From NCBI RefSeq assembly GCF_000716535.1, contig NZ_JNWV01000020.1:248001-312000 (forward strand): a stretch of 64,000 nucleotides of DNA. The letters run 5' to 3'. The translations under genes and the position numbers were made by a program. This DNA comes from Streptomyces flaveolus. Lineage in GTDB: Bacteria; Actinomycetota; Actinomycetes; Streptomycetales; Streptomycetaceae. The notes under the pieces are model-generated. The model worked only from the letters and a program-made list of their open reading frames with translations, did no database searches and was not told the DNA's origin. Of the stretch, positions 25,392 to 39,034 are shown one piece after another (within the stretch, counting starts at the first letter, position 1; the number at the start of each line of letters is the position of its first letter).

Positions 25392-26399
25392 TCAGGCCGT
25401 CCGTCCCAGTTCCGCGGGGTCGACCGGGTACCGCAGACCCTCGCCCGCCGACAGGCGCTCGGCCTCCTCCACGACGACCCGTCCGAGCCGGGCCACCTCG
25501 TTGCCCTGCGAGCCGGCCAGGTGCGGGGTGACGAAGGCGTTCGGCAGGTCGTACAGCGGGGAGTCGGCGGGCAGGGGTTCGGGGTCGGTCACGTCCAGCA
25601 CGGCGCTGAGGCGTCCGGCGCGCAGCTCCGCGATCAGCGCCTCGTGATCGACCAGGGCGCCGCGCGCGGTGTTGACCAGCACGGATCCGGTGGGCATGAG
25701 GGCGAGTTCGCGGGCACCGATCAGATGACGGGTCTCGGCGGTCTGCGGGGCGTGCAGCGTCACGATGTCGGAGGTGCGCAGCAGCTCGTCCAGCGGCAGC
25801 AGCGGCACAGCGAGCCGGGCGGCCTCCGCGGCGTCCACGTACGGGTCGGCGAGCGTGACCGCGAGGTCGTACGGGCGGAGCAGTTCGAGCAGGCGGCGGC
25901 CGATCCGGGAGGCGCCGACGATGCCGACGCGGCGGCCGTGGTTGCCGATGCCGGGCAGGACGTCGCCGTAGGGAAAGGCCCGCCGGTCGCGCAGCCGGTC
26001 GCGGAGGGCGAAGACGTCCTTCCCGGTGAGCAGGATCATGGCGAGGGTGTACTCGGCGACGGGCACGGCGTTGGCGGCGGCGGCCGAGGAGACGGCGATG
26101 CCCCGCTGCCACACCTCGGGCGTGGTGAAGCCCTTGACCGAGCCGGCCGCGTGCAGCACGGCGCGCAGTTTCGGCGCGGCGTCCAGGACGGCGGCGTCCA
26201 GGCGGGGACAGCCCCAGCCGGTGATCAGGATCTCGGTGCGGGCGAGGACCTCCCGCACCCGGGCCTCGGTGAAGTCGTGCGCCACCAGAGCGGGATCGAT
26301 CTCCACGCACGCGCGCAGCCGGGCGAGCAGCTCCGGCGGGAAGACGAGCGGGGTGTTCCGGGCCGTCATGGCGAACAGCGCCTGGGGACGCTCGGGCAA
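25392..26399 (-). CDS. D-2-hydroxyacid dehydrogenase
   Basis: The 335-residue protein is an NAD(P)-dependent D-isomer-specific 2-hydroxyacid dehydrogenase. The Rossmann motif is VGIVGASRIGRRLLELL (about residues 158-174), with catalytic Arg in LVNTARGALVD, Glu in the DPEPLPADSPLYDLPN segment and His in NAFVTPHLAGSQGNE. Neighbours give no substrate. A TTG at 26399 with GGAAGG upstream fits a homologue-like N-terminus; an ATG at 26369 is an alternative. Divergent from aldO across a 110-bp promoter region. Confidence 0.85.
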   Translation of the reverse strand: MPERPQALFAMTARNTPLVFPPELLARLRACVEIDPALVAHDFTEARVREVLARTEILITGWGCPRLDAAVLDAAPKLRAVLHAAGSVKGFTTPEVWQRGIAVSSAAAANAVPVAEYTLAMILLTGKDVFALRDRLRDRRAFPYGDVLPGIGNHGRRVGIVGASRIGRRLLELLRPYDLAVTLADPYVDAAEAARLAVPLLPLDELLRTSDIVTLHAPQTAETRHLIGARELALMPTGSVLVNTARGALVDHEALIAELRAGRLSAVLDVTDPEPLPADSPLYDLPNAFVTPHLAGSQGNEVARLGRVVVEEAERLSAGEGLRYPVDPAELGRTA

Positions 26400-26467
26400 G
26401 GAGGTGACCTTCCGGCTCGGTGACGCTCGGACAGCAACCGGTCTCTACCGTAGGTGGCGGCGAATGA

Positions 26468-27802
<1,335 letters not shown>

Positions 27803-27853
27803 CGGCCGTTCGGCGGGGCACTTCCTCCACGCCCCGCTTTCTCCACCCCCTTT

Positions 27854-27892
27854 CCAAACCCCTTGTCGAAAGTCCCTCCCAGCCCATAGCCT
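27854..27892 (+). promoter_or_regulatory. promoter of the ROK-GH30 operon with shared motif
   Basis: TTGTCG at 27863-27868 and TAGCCT at 27887-27892, 18 bp apart, form a HrdB-like promoter about 70 bp upstream of the ROK start. The -35 lies in CCAAACCCCTTGTCGAAAG, nearly identical to the motif at the sugar-importer promoter (31247-31264), suggesting a common regulator, probably the ROK protein itself. Confidence 0.6.
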
Positions 27893-27960
27893 GACGTCCG
27901 CGCCGGTGCCGAAGCCGCCCCGGCCCGCACTGGTCCGTACGGCAGGGGAGGGGCAGCCAC

Positions 27961-29211
27961 GTGAAGCGCACCTCACGTGACATCCGCACCGCGAACCGCT
28001 ACGAGGTGCTGCGCCAGATCATCGCCGAGTCTCCCACCTCCCGTCAGGAGCTGGCCGCGGCCACCGGGCTGAGCCTCGCCACGGTGGCCACGCTCGTCGG
28101 TGAGCTGCTGGACCTCCGCATGATCACCGAGGTCGGGTTCGAGGACTCGGCCGGGGGCCGCCCCCGGGGGCTGGTCGCCGTCAACGCGTCGGGGGGCGCG
28201 CTGATCGGCGTGGACATCGCCGAGACGTACGTCCACGTGGAGCTGTTCGACCTGGCGCTCGACGTGCTGGCCCGCGCCGACGAGGACATGCGGCCCGGTG
28301 AGAGCCGCCCCGAGCAGGTGGTCGGGCACGTCGCCGCCGCGGTCGGCTCGGTGGTCGCCCAGGCCGGCATCGAGGCGGCCCGGGTGCTGGGCGTCGGGGT
28401 GAGCGTGCCGGGCCAGGTCGACCGGGACACCGGGGTCGCGGAGTACGCGCCCAACTGGAACTGGCACGACGTGCCGTTGCTGGACCTGCTCGCCGAACAC
28501 ATCGCCTACCCGCTGTACTTGGACAACCCGCTGCGGGCCTGCGCGGTGGCCGAACTGTGGTTCGGGGCGGCGCGGGGCCGCGGGGACGCCGTGGTCGTCA
28601 ACCTCGGCACCGGGGTGGGCGCCGGTCTGGCCCTCGGCGGCGGGCTGCACCGCGGGGTGAGCAACAGCGCCGGCGAGTGGGGGCACACCACGCTCGTGCT
28701 GGACGGCCGGCTGTGCCACTGCGGCAACCACGGCTGCGTGGAGACCTACGTCGGCGCACCGGGCATCATGCAGAACCTGCGCGAACTCGACCCGCGCTCG
28801 GCCCTGTTGCACCCCGGGGACCAGACGGCCACCATCGACGCGCTGGCCCGCGCGGTCGCCCAGGACGACCCGGTCGCGCTCAAGGTCGTCCGGGACACGG
28901 CCCGTTACCTCGGCGCCGGCATCTCCGACCTGATCAATCTGCTCAACCCCGAAGTGGTCGTGCTCAGCAGCTGGGTGGCCTCCCGGCTGGGCGAGCCGCT
29001 GCTCGGGGAGGTCCGCCGGGCGGTCGCCCGGCACGCCCTGGGCCGGCCGTTGGCCGCCACCGAGATCGTCCTCTCCCCGATCCCCACCGACCCGGTGTCC
29101 CTCGGCGCGGCCACGTTCGCGCTGGAGGGGGCGCTGCAGTCCGTCGGGCAGCGGACCAGCACCAAGCGCACCACCGCAACCGCAAGGAGCCGTACCGCAC
29201 CGCCTTCGTGA
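27961..29211 (+). CDS. ROK-family transcriptional regulator
   Basis: The 416-residue protein has an N-terminal winged helix (RQELAAATGLSLATVATLVG) and a ROK sugar-kinase-like domain with an ATP-site-like VVNLGTGVGAGLALGGGLH and the zinc motif CHCGNHGCVE. ROK repressors respond to sugars or phosphosugars. It starts with GTG at 27961, is followed within about 20 bp by the GH30 gene, and shares a promoter motif with the downstream sugar importer operon, so it is the likely local regulator of galactan use. The C-terminal 18 residues are Thr/Arg-rich and probably disordered. Confidence 0.88.
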   Translation: MKRTSRDIRTANRYEVLRQIIAESPTSRQELAAATGLSLATVATLVGELLDLRMITEVGFEDSAGGRPRGLVAVNASGGALIGVDIAETYVHVELFDLALDVLARADEDMRPGESRPEQVVGHVAAAVGSVVAQAGIEAARVLGVGVSVPGQVDRDTGVAEYAPNWNWHDVPLLDLLAEHIAYPLYLDNPLRACAVAELWFGAARGRGDAVVVNLGTGVGAGLALGGGLHRGVSNSAGEWGHTTLVLDGRLCHCGNHGCVETYVGAPGIMQNLRELDPRSALLHPGDQTATIDALARAVAQDDPVALKVVRDTARYLGAGISDLINLLNPEVVVLSSWVASRLGEPLLGEVRRAVARHALGRPLAATEIVLSPIPTDPVSLGAATFALEGALQSVGQRTSTKRTTATARSRTAPPS

Positions 29212-29228
29212 CGACGGAAGGGATGCAC

Positions 29229-31124
29229 GTGTCCGACCCCCACACCTCCCGGCCCCCCGCTTCCCGGCCCCGGATGCCTCGGCCCCGCACCCACAGACCG
29301 GTCCTGCTGACGGCCTCGGCCGCGCTGGCCGTCACCGGAGCCCTGCTCGGCTCCCCGCCCGCGAGCGCCGCCGGCACCGCCGCCGCCCCGGCCACCGCCG
29401 AGGTCTCCCCCCACGCCGCCCAGACCATCGACAACATAGGCGCGTCCGGCGCCTGGTGGGTCAACGACCTGAAGAACTTCGACCCGAAGGTCCGGGCCCG
29501 GGTCGCCCGGCTGCTGTTCTCCGAGGACGGCCTGGATCTCAGCTCGTACCGCTACAACATCGGCGGTGGCGGCACCGGCGTGACGTACGCGCCGCGCGCC
29601 CCCGAGGACTTCCTGGACCCGGACGGCGGCTACGACTGGAGCAAGGACGAGGCCGGCCGTTACTTCCTCCGCGCCGCCGCCGAGTACGGCGTCGAGGACC
29701 TGATCGGGTTCGTCAACAGCGCTCCGGCCGCGTGGAAGACGAACGGCAAGAGCTGCGGCGGTCATCTGAAGGCGGAGAACGAACAGGACTTCGCGAAGTA
29801 CGTCGCCGACGTCACCGACCACTTCGCCGGGCAGGGCGTACGGCTGGACTACATCAGCCCGTTCAACGAGCCGACGAACAGCTTCGACTCGTGCGGCCAG
29901 GAGGGCATGCTCGTCGACGTCCCCCAGCGCGACGACATCGTGCGCGCGCTCGGAGCCGAACAGCGGGCCCGGCACCAGAAGGCGACGATCATCGCCGACG
30001 AGTCGACGAGCACGGTGAAGTTCAACACCGAGGTCCCGCAGTGGATCTCCCAGCCGGGCACGGCCCAGTACGTCGCCAAGCTGGCCCACCACACGTACGA
30101 CAACCCGGGCGACGCCGACCGGGCGCAGGTGTACGAGACGTCCAGGGCGGCCGGCAAGGAGTCCTGGTCGACGGAGATCTGCTGCTTCGGCAAGGGCGGA
30201 ACGGGCTGGGCGCAGGAGTACGACCCGACGATCGACGGCGGGCTCAGCCTGTCCAGGATCGTCTACAAGGACTTCGCGACCGCCCATGACTCGGCGTTCC
30301 AGTGGTGGGTGGCGCTGTCGGAGATGATCGGCAGCGATCCGACGGCCCGGAACGACGAGGGCTGGAACGACGGCCTGATCTACTACGACCCGGACTACGC
30401 GAAGAACGGCAACCAGACCCTGTACGTCACCAAGCGCTACTACGCGCTCGGCCAGTACAGCAGGTTCGTCCGGCCGGGCGCGGCCCTGCACGACGTGACC
30501 GGCGCGCCGGACGGCGTGGAGGTGTCCGCGTACGACGGGAACGGCGACTGGGTGGTCGTGGTCAACAACCACAACGCGACCGACACCGCGCTGAACCTGC
30601 ACTTCAACAGCCGGACGCCGGGGCGGGCCACCCGGGCCGTACGGACCTCCGCCGACGAGAACTGGGCGAAGGTGGCGAAGCCCTCGGTCGCGGGCGGCAC
30701 GGTGTCCGCGACGCTCGCGGCCCGTTCGATCACGACGTACGTCTTCGACCGGAAGGGACACGGGAGTTCGGCGCTGACGGGTGCCCTGGTGGGCGAGCAG
30801 TCCGGCAAGTGCCTGACGGCCGATGCCTCGGGTGCCACGATCACCGGCTGCACGGGCGCCGCGGGGCAGTCCTGGTCGTACGACGCGAGGGGCACCCTGA
30901 AGGGCGCCAACGGCTATCTGACGGCCGGGAGTTCGGGGCTCACGGCCTCAGCCGCGTACAGCGGTGACGGCACGCAGCGCTGGCTGCTGAACGCCGACGG
31001 GCAGATCGTGAACGACGCGTCGGGCAAGTGCCTGGACGTCAGCGGACAGGCGACGGCCGACGGCTCCAGGGTGATCCTCTACCGCTGCACCGGCGGCGCC
31101 AACGAGGCCTGGACCAGGCAGTAG
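29229..31124 (+). CDS. secreted GH30 glycosidase (endo-beta-1,6-galactanase-like) with ricin-type lectin domain
   Basis: About 631 residues: a signal peptide (VLLTASAALAVTGALLGS...ASA), a GH30 (beta/alpha)8 barrel plus beta-sandwich, and a C-terminal ricin-B/CBM13 domain (about the last 115 residues, GKCLTADASG, GKCLDVSGQ). Acid/base Glu214 in FNEPTN and nucleophile Glu316 in STEICC fit GH30. Overall sequence resembles the Streptomyces endo-beta-1,6-galactanases (GH30 subfamily 5), which cut arabinogalactan side chains; that substrate call is by similarity. GTG 29229 sits 7 nt after GGAAGG; ATG 29223 is an alternative. Same operon as ROK, followed by a terminator. Confidence 0.85.
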   Translation: MSDPHTSRPPASRPRMPRPRTHRPVLLTASAALAVTGALLGSPPASAAGTAAAPATAEVSPHAAQTIDNIGASGAWWVNDLKNFDPKVRARVARLLFSEDGLDLSSYRYNIGGGGTGVTYAPRAPEDFLDPDGGYDWSKDEAGRYFLRAAAEYGVEDLIGFVNSAPAAWKTNGKSCGGHLKAENEQDFAKYVADVTDHFAGQGVRLDYISPFNEPTNSFDSCGQEGMLVDVPQRDDIVRALGAEQRARHQKATIIADESTSTVKFNTEVPQWISQPGTAQYVAKLAHHTYDNPGDADRAQVYETSRAAGKESWSTEICCFGKGGTGWAQEYDPTIDGGLSLSRIVYKDFATAHDSAFQWWVALSEMIGSDPTARNDEGWNDGLIYYDPDYAKNGNQTLYVTKRYYALGQYSRFVRPGAALHDVTGAPDGVEVSAYDGNGDWVVVVNNHNATDTALNLHFNSRTPGRATRAVRTSADENWAKVAKPSVAGGTVSATLAARSITTYVFDRKGHGSSALTGALVGEQSGKCLTADASGATITGCTGAAGQSWSYDARGTLKGANGYLTAGSSGLTASAAYSGDGTQRWLLNADGQIVNDASGKCLDVSGQATADGSRVILYRCTGGANEAWTRQ

Positions 31125-31145
31125 CGCGACCGCTTCCCCGACCGG

Positions 31146-31178
31146 GGGCCGCCGGTCACTCCCCTGACCCGGCGGCCC
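31146..31178 (+). terminator. terminator hairpin after the GH30 gene
   Basis: A 10-bp perfect stem, GGGCCGCCGG / CCGGCGGCCC, with a 13-nt loop that can pair further (TCA/TGA), begins 21 bp after the GH30 stop. It separates the ROK-GH30 transcript from the importer operon, which has its own promoter. Confidence 0.65.
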
Positions 31179-31246
31179 TCATCTCGCCTGCTCCGGACGG
31201 GTGTTCGCGATCCCGAACCGCGTACAACAACTCGCACGGGCTTCGT

Positions 31247-31283
31247 CCAACCCCTTGCCGAAGGCTTAGCCGAAGGTTAGCGT
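31247..31283 (+). promoter_or_regulatory. promoter of the sugar importer-lacZ operon with shared motif and tandem repeat
   Basis: TTGCCG at 31255-31260 and TAGCGT at 31278-31283, 17 bp apart, form a good promoter. CCAACCCCTTGCCGAAGG (31247-31264) matches the motif upstream of the ROK gene. The spacer is built from two near-identical units, CCGAAGGCTTAG and CCGAAGGTTAG (31258-31280), a 12-bp tandem repeat over the polymerase contact region, a plausible repressor target. Confidence 0.65.
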
Positions 31284-31365
31284 CCCGCACCACGCCCCGA
31301 TGCGAGGCCTTCGCGGCCGCCGGGGTGAGAGCCGCAGTCGCACCCGAACAGACAAGGACGCCACC

Positions 31366-32628
31366 ATGTCGGCACAGCGCAGCACCTGGGACCGCCGTTC
31401 GATATTCCGCGCCGCCGCGGGCCTGGCCGCAGCCGGCACGCTCGCCGCGTGCGGCGGCAACAACGGCCGGGGCGGTGGCTCCGGTTCGGGCAAGCAGCTC
31501 GTCCAGTACTTCCACGCGTACGGGGAGCCGGGCACCGAGCAGGCGATCAAGCGGTACGCGAAGGCGTACTCCAAGGCCGGCGTGACCACGCAGTGGATCA
31601 CCGGCTCGAACTTCGAGAGCAAGCTGTTCGCGTCCCTGCTCACCGATCAGGCGCCCGACCTGTTCGAGTTCCACCCGCAGATCCAGCTCGTCCGCAGCGG
31701 CCAGGTGGCGGACCTCACCGACATCGTCGGGCCGGTCAAGGACGACTTCAACCAGGCCGACATCAGGTCCCACACGGCCGATGGCAAGATCTACGGCGTC
31801 CGGATGATCGACGACCCCCAGTTCTTCTTCTACCGCAAGTCCCTGCTGGAGAAGGCGGGCGTCGAGCCGCCGCGGACGCTCGACGAACTGATCGAGGCCG
31901 CCGCCAAGCTGACCACCAGCAAGGTCAAGGGCCTGTTCCTCGGCAACGACCTGCACGCGGTGATCAACCCGCTGATCTGGTCGGCCGGCGCGGACACCCT
32001 GAACGAGAAGAACGAGATCGCCTACCACACGGACGGCGTGGTCGAGGGCCTGAGGAAGATGCGCAAGCTCTTCACCAGCGGCCATCTGCTGCTGGACGCC
32101 CCGGCCGACTTCTGGGACCCCTCCGCGCTCAACCAGGGCCTCACCGCCATCCAGTTCTGCGGCATGTGGGCCATGCCGCAGTTCCAGCAGACCCTCGGCG
32201 ACGACCTCGGCGTCATGCCGTTCCCGAAGGTCACCGACGCCGGCAAGCCGTCCGTCTACAACGGCGGCTGGTCGATGTTCGTCAACGCCAAGGGCAGGCA
32301 CGTCGACGCGGCCAAGGAGTACGTGAAGTGGCTGTGGATCGACCAGAAGAAGTACCAGGAGGACTGGGCGACCTCGTACGGCTTCCACATCCCGCCCCGC
32401 ACCTCCATCGCCCGATCGGCGAGCAAGCTGAAGTCGGGCCTGCCGGCGGAGGGCGTGAAGCTCTTCAACGAGTTCGGGCACTTCGACAACATCGGCTGGA
32501 CCCAGGCGATGATCACCGCCACGGAGAACCTGTTCGCCGACTGCGTCCGCAAGGGCGGTGACCCGGAGGCCGCGCTCGACAAGTGCGACAAGACCGTGAA
32601 CGCCGAGCTGAAGAAGCTGTTCGGATAG
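31366..32628 (+). CDS. sugar ABC transporter substrate-binding lipoprotein
   Basis: The 420-residue protein is a cluster-type extracellular sugar-binding protein. The N-terminus has a twin-arginine-like RRSIFRAAAG followed by a lipobox LAACGG (Cys about 28), so it is probably a Tat-exported lipoprotein. The rest has the two-lobed SBP pattern (LFEFHPQIQLV; GLFLGNDL; NGGWSMFVNAKG; EYVKWLWIDQKKYQ). It is the first gene of the importer operon with two permeases and a GH2 beta-galactosidase, so galacto-oligosaccharides are the likely ligand. The ATPase is absent, as usual for Streptomyces importers served by a shared MsiK. Confidence 0.92.
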   Translation: MSAQRSTWDRRSIFRAAAGLAAAGTLAACGGNNGRGGGSGSGKQLVQYFHAYGEPGTEQAIKRYAKAYSKAGVTTQWITGSNFESKLFASLLTDQAPDLFEFHPQIQLVRSGQVADLTDIVGPVKDDFNQADIRSHTADGKIYGVRMIDDPQFFFYRKSLLEKAGVEPPRTLDELIEAAAKLTTSKVKGLFLGNDLHAVINPLIWSAGADTLNEKNEIAYHTDGVVEGLRKMRKLFTSGHLLLDAPADFWDPSALNQGLTAIQFCGMWAMPQFQQTLGDDLGVMPFPKVTDAGKPSVYNGGWSMFVNAKGRHVDAAKEYVKWLWIDQKKYQEDWATSYGFHIPPRTSIARSASKLKSGLPAEGVKLFNEFGHFDNIGWTQAMITATENLFADCVRKGGDPEAALDKCDKTVNAELKKLFG

Positions 32629-32648
32629 GCCGCCGGACGGATCACGAC

Positions 32649-33614
32649 ATGTCTACGACCACCACGCGCGGCCTGACGGGCCCCGCCCCGGCCGAGGTCT
32701 CCAAGGCACGGCCACGACGGGGGCTGCGGGGCAGCGGCACCTTCCACTTCTGGCTCTTCACCGGCCCGTTCCTCATCGGGCTGATCGTCTTCGTCTACGT
32801 GCCCATCGTCTGGAGCCTCTACCTCAGCTTCTTCGAGGCGCGTTTCACCGTCACACCCAGCGACTTCGTCGGTCTGGGCAACTACCGGGACATCCTCGCC
32901 GACAGCCAGTTCACCGGCTCGCTCGTCACCTTCACCGTCTTCGCCGCGTTCATCGTGCCCACCACCTGGGCGGTCTCCCTCGGCCTCGCGCTGCTGGTGA
33001 ACCGGCTGACGTTCATGCGGGCGTTCTACCGGTCGGTGTTCTTCCTGCCGACGGCGTGCAGCTACGTCGCGGCCTCCCTGGTGTGGAAGATGTCCCTCTT
33101 CAACGGCGTGCGCTTCGGCCTGGCGAACACCGTCCTCGGCTGGTTCGGCGTGGACAACATCGCCTGGCTCGCCAACCCCGACCCGCCGTGGTACTGGCTG
33201 GTCATCGTGACCGCCCGGCTGTGGCTCCAGTCCGGCTTCTACATGATCCTGTTCCTAGCCGCGCTCCAGAACATCCCGCGGGAGCTGTACGAGGCCGCCT
33301 CCATCGACGGCGCCAAGCCCGGCTGGCAGACCTTCCGGCACATCACGCTGCCGCAGCTCCGGGCCACCTCCACGGCCGTGATCCTGCTGCTGCTCGTGGC
33401 GGCCTACCAGGCCTTCGACGAGTTCTTCAACCTGCTGTCCAAGACGACCTGGGGCCGCCCGCCGCTCGTCGACCTGTACTACACCGCCCTCGGACAGGAC
33501 CAGAACTACGGCAAGGGCAGCGCCGGCGCCATGCTGCTGACCGTGCTGATCTGCGTCGTCACCCTGTTCCAGGGCAGGATCATGGGCTTCGGAAGGGGTG
33601 ACGAGTCCAAGTGA
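32649..33614 (+). CDS. sugar ABC transporter permease (MalF-like)
   Basis: The 321-residue inner-membrane protein has about six transmembrane helices (first FWLFTGPFLIGLIVFVYVPI) and the cytoplasmic EAA loop EAASIDGAKPGWQTFRHITL, which docks the ATPase. It lies 20 bp after the binding-protein gene and overlaps the second permease by 4 nt (GTGA). It forms a heterodimeric channel with that protein. Confidence 0.93.
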   Translation: MSTTTTRGLTGPAPAEVSKARPRRGLRGSGTFHFWLFTGPFLIGLIVFVYVPIVWSLYLSFFEARFTVTPSDFVGLGNYRDILADSQFTGSLVTFTVFAAFIVPTTWAVSLGLALLVNRLTFMRAFYRSVFFLPTACSYVAASLVWKMSLFNGVRFGLANTVLGWFGVDNIAWLANPDPPWYWLVIVTARLWLQSGFYMILFLAALQNIPRELYEAASIDGAKPGWQTFRHITLPQLRATSTAVILLLLVAAYQAFDEFFNLLSKTTWGRPPLVDLYYTALGQDQNYGKGSAGAMLLTVLICVVTLFQGRIMGFGRGDESK

Positions 33615-34477
33615 CCGCGACCGCACCCGAGCCCCGCGAGCGCGTCCGGCGCGGCGGGGTGATGGGCTCCACCGGGCTGTACATCGCCACCGGCGTCGCC
33701 GCGCTGCTCTTCCTCGTCCCGTTCTACGTCCTGGTCCGCAACGCCCTCTCCACCGACCCGGAGATCACCGGCGAGGACTGGAAGCTCTTCCCCACCCACA
33801 TCCAGTGGGGCAACATCACCGAGCCGTTCGACGACCCCACGGTCGACTTCGGCCGGTCGATGGCGAACTCGCTCGTCGTCGGCATCCTGCACACCGTCGG
33901 CACGCTGCTCGTCTGCTCCCTCGCCGGCTACGCCCTGGCCCGCATCCCGTACCGGCACGCCAACAAGATCTTCTACGCCGTGCTGGTGACCCTGATGGTC
34001 CCCACGGCCGTCACCTTCGTGCCCAGCTTCGTCCTCGTGTCGTCCCTCGGCTGGGTCGACAGCTACCGCGGTCTCATCATCCCGGGCCTCTTCAGCGGTT
34101 TCACCTGCTTCCTGTTCCGGCAGTACTTCCTCGGGTTCCCGAAGGAGCTGGAGGAGGCGGCGCGCGTGGACGGGCTCGGCTACTGGGGCGCGTACTGGCG
34201 GGTCGTCGTACCGAACTCGCTGAACTTCTTCGCGGCGATCGCCACCATCACCTTCATCAGCGGCTGGAACTCGTTCCTGTGGCCGCTGGTCATCGGCCAG
34301 GACCCGAGCGCCTGGACCGTCCAGGTCGCGCTGTCGTCGTACATGACCAACCAGACCGTCAACTACCACCTGATCTTCATGGCGACCGCCATCTCGATCC
34401 TGCCCCTGCTGTTCGTCTTCCTCTTCCTCCAGCGCTGGCTGGTGCAGGGGATCGCGCAGACCGGCATCAAGGGCTGA
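33611..34477 (+). CDS. sugar ABC transporter permease (MalG-like)
   Basis: The 288-residue permease starts with GTG overlapping the stop of its partner by 4 nt. It has six predicted helices (GLYIATGVAALLFLVPFYVL; ILHTVGTLLVCSLAGYALA) and the EAA motif EEAARVDGLGYWGAYWRVVV. It completes the importer; no nucleotide-binding subunit is in the operon, consistent with use of a global MsiK-type ATPase. The beta-galactosidase gene starts 12 bp later with an AGGAG site. Confidence 0.93.
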   Translation: MTATAPEPRERVRRGGVMGSTGLYIATGVAALLFLVPFYVLVRNALSTDPEITGEDWKLFPTHIQWGNITEPFDDPTVDFGRSMANSLVVGILHTVGTLLVCSLAGYALARIPYRHANKIFYAVLVTLMVPTAVTFVPSFVLVSSLGWVDSYRGLIIPGLFSGFTCFLFRQYFLGFPKELEEAARVDGLGYWGAYWRVVVPNSLNFFAAIATITFISGWNSFLWPLVIGQDPSAWTVQVALSSYMTNQTVNYHLIFMATAISILPLLFVFLFLQRWLVQGIAQTGIKG

Positions 34478-37549
<3,072 letters not shown>

Positions 37550-37604
37550 GACGGCTGTTCACATGACGGTTTTCCCAACTGCCTTTCAAACCAGGAGAGT
37601 TGGC

Positions 37605-38945
37605 GTGAACATGACTCACATGCGACCGAACAGAAGAGTTCCCGGGATCCTCGCGGCGGGTGCGCTCACCCTCGCCGGACTCACCGCCTCCGCCGGCACC
37701 GCCCAGGCCGCCGAGCCAGGGAGCTTCAGTGTCCTGACGTACAACGTGGCCGGGTTGCCGGAGGGCCTCAGCTCCAGCCATCCGGCCACCAACACCCCGC
37801 TGATCTCCCCGCGACTGGCGGGCTACGACATCGTCAACGTCCAGGAGGACTTCAACTACCACGCGGCGCTCTACGCCGGGGACGACCACCCCCACCGCAC
37901 GGCGACCAGCGGCGGCGCGGGCATCGGCGACGGCCTCAACACCCTGTCCCGCTACCCGTTCGAGGACTTCGAGCGGGTGAAGTGGAAGGACTGCACGGGC
38001 ACCAACTGCCTGACCCCCAAGGGCTTCACACTGGCCCGGGTGCGGCTCGCCGAGGGCGTCTACGTCGACGTGTACAACGCGCATCCCAACGCCGACGACA
38101 CCGAGGACGCCCTGGCCGCCCGGCGCGCCAACATCGCGCAGCTTTCCGCCTTCATCCAGGCCAACTCGGCGGGCAACGCGGTGATCGTGATGGGCGACAC
38201 CAACACCCGCTACACCCGCGCCGGCGACAACCTCCGGACCCTGGTCGCCGACAACGGTCTGACCGACGCCTGGGTGCGCCTGGTCAGGGGCGGTACGGCC
38301 CCCGCGCAGGGCGCCGATCCGCTGCTGTGCCCGGCGTCCGCGCCGCCCGACGACTGCGAGGTGGTCGACAAGGTCCTCTACCGGGGCAGCAACCTGGTCT
38401 CCCTGACCGCGACCCGCTACCAGAACGCGTGGGCGACGTTCCTGGACGCGGCCGGCGGCAACCTCTCCGACCACTTCCCGCACACCGTCGACTTCTCCTA
38501 CGCCCCCAACCCGGGGCTCCGGGCGAGCGACTTCTTCGGCGGCCCGCACGGCACGGCCTTCGACGACGCCGACGACCTGCCGGCCGCGCCCGCCCCGCGC
38601 ACCCTCACCCTGCGCGGCGGCGCGCGCCTGGACGCCGTGTCCCTCACCCACGACGGCGGTACGGTCCTCGGCCACGGCGGCACGGGCGGTACCGCCGCCT
38701 CCCTCACCCTCGCCGCCGGAGAACACCTCACCTCGGTGAAGCTCACCCAGGGCCGGAAGGACGGCCGCACCCGTATCTTCTCGGCCGCCTTCACCACCGA
38801 CCGGGGCCGCACCCTGTCGGCGGGCACGGCGACCACCGACACCACCACCTTCACGGCCCCCACCGGCTGGCAGATCGTCGGCTTCACCGGCCGCGCGGGC
38901 GACGGGATCGACAAGCTGGGCGTGCTGTACGCGCCGGTCCGCTGA
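37605..38945 (+). CDS. secreted sphingomyelinase-like phosphodiesterase with lectin-like C-terminus
   Basis: About 446 residues: a Sec signal peptide (ILAAGALTLAGLTASAGTAQA), an endonuclease/exonuclease/phosphatase (DNase I-like) domain with LTYNVAGLPEG, VNVQEDFNYHA, NAHPNADD, MGDTNTRY and NLSDHFPH giving the catalytic Asp/His set of sphingomyelin phosphodiesterases, then a jacalin-like beta-prism domain (about 330-446, LRGGARLDAVSLTHDGGTV). It probably cleaves a phosphodiester lipid head group outside the cell. GTG 37605 has AGGAGA 6 nt upstream; ATG 37611 is possible. Unrelated in function to the galactan genes. Confidence 0.85.
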   Translation: MNMTHMRPNRRVPGILAAGALTLAGLTASAGTAQAAEPGSFSVLTYNVAGLPEGLSSSHPATNTPLISPRLAGYDIVNVQEDFNYHAALYAGDDHPHRTATSGGAGIGDGLNTLSRYPFEDFERVKWKDCTGTNCLTPKGFTLARVRLAEGVYVDVYNAHPNADDTEDALAARRANIAQLSAFIQANSAGNAVIVMGDTNTRYTRAGDNLRTLVADNGLTDAWVRLVRGGTAPAQGADPLLCPASAPPDDCEVVDKVLYRGSNLVSLTATRYQNAWATFLDAAGGNLSDHFPHTVDFSYAPNPGLRASDFFGGPHGTAFDDADDLPAAPAPRTLTLRGGARLDAVSLTHDGGTVLGHGGTGGTAASLTLAAGEHLTSVKLTQGRKDGRTRIFSAAFTTDRGRTLSAGTATTDTTTFTAPTGWQIVGFTGRAGDGIDKLGVLYAPVR

Positions 38946-38987
38946 GTGCGGAACGCGGGTGGTACTGGAACCCACTGTCCACATAAC

Positions 38988-39014
38988 CCTAGAGGCTCTA
39001 GGCTACAACCTAGG
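38988..39014 (+). promoter_or_regulatory. operator/promoter of the TetR-hydrolase operon
   Basis: CCTAGAGGCTCTAGG is a perfect dyad around a central G (38988-39002), followed by CCTAGG (39009-39014), which repeats its half-site. It lies 20-47 bp upstream of the TetR start, the usual place for autorepression by a TetR dimer or pair of dimers. Confidence 0.65.
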
Positions 39015-39034
39015 ATCCCAAGGGAGGTGGGCGG

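Noticed and set aside
28557..31124. A longer start for the GH30 gene reading through the ROK gene
   Set aside because: The added 220 residues are out-of-frame ROK sequence without conserved features, and a signal peptide begins right after the 29223/29229 start codons.
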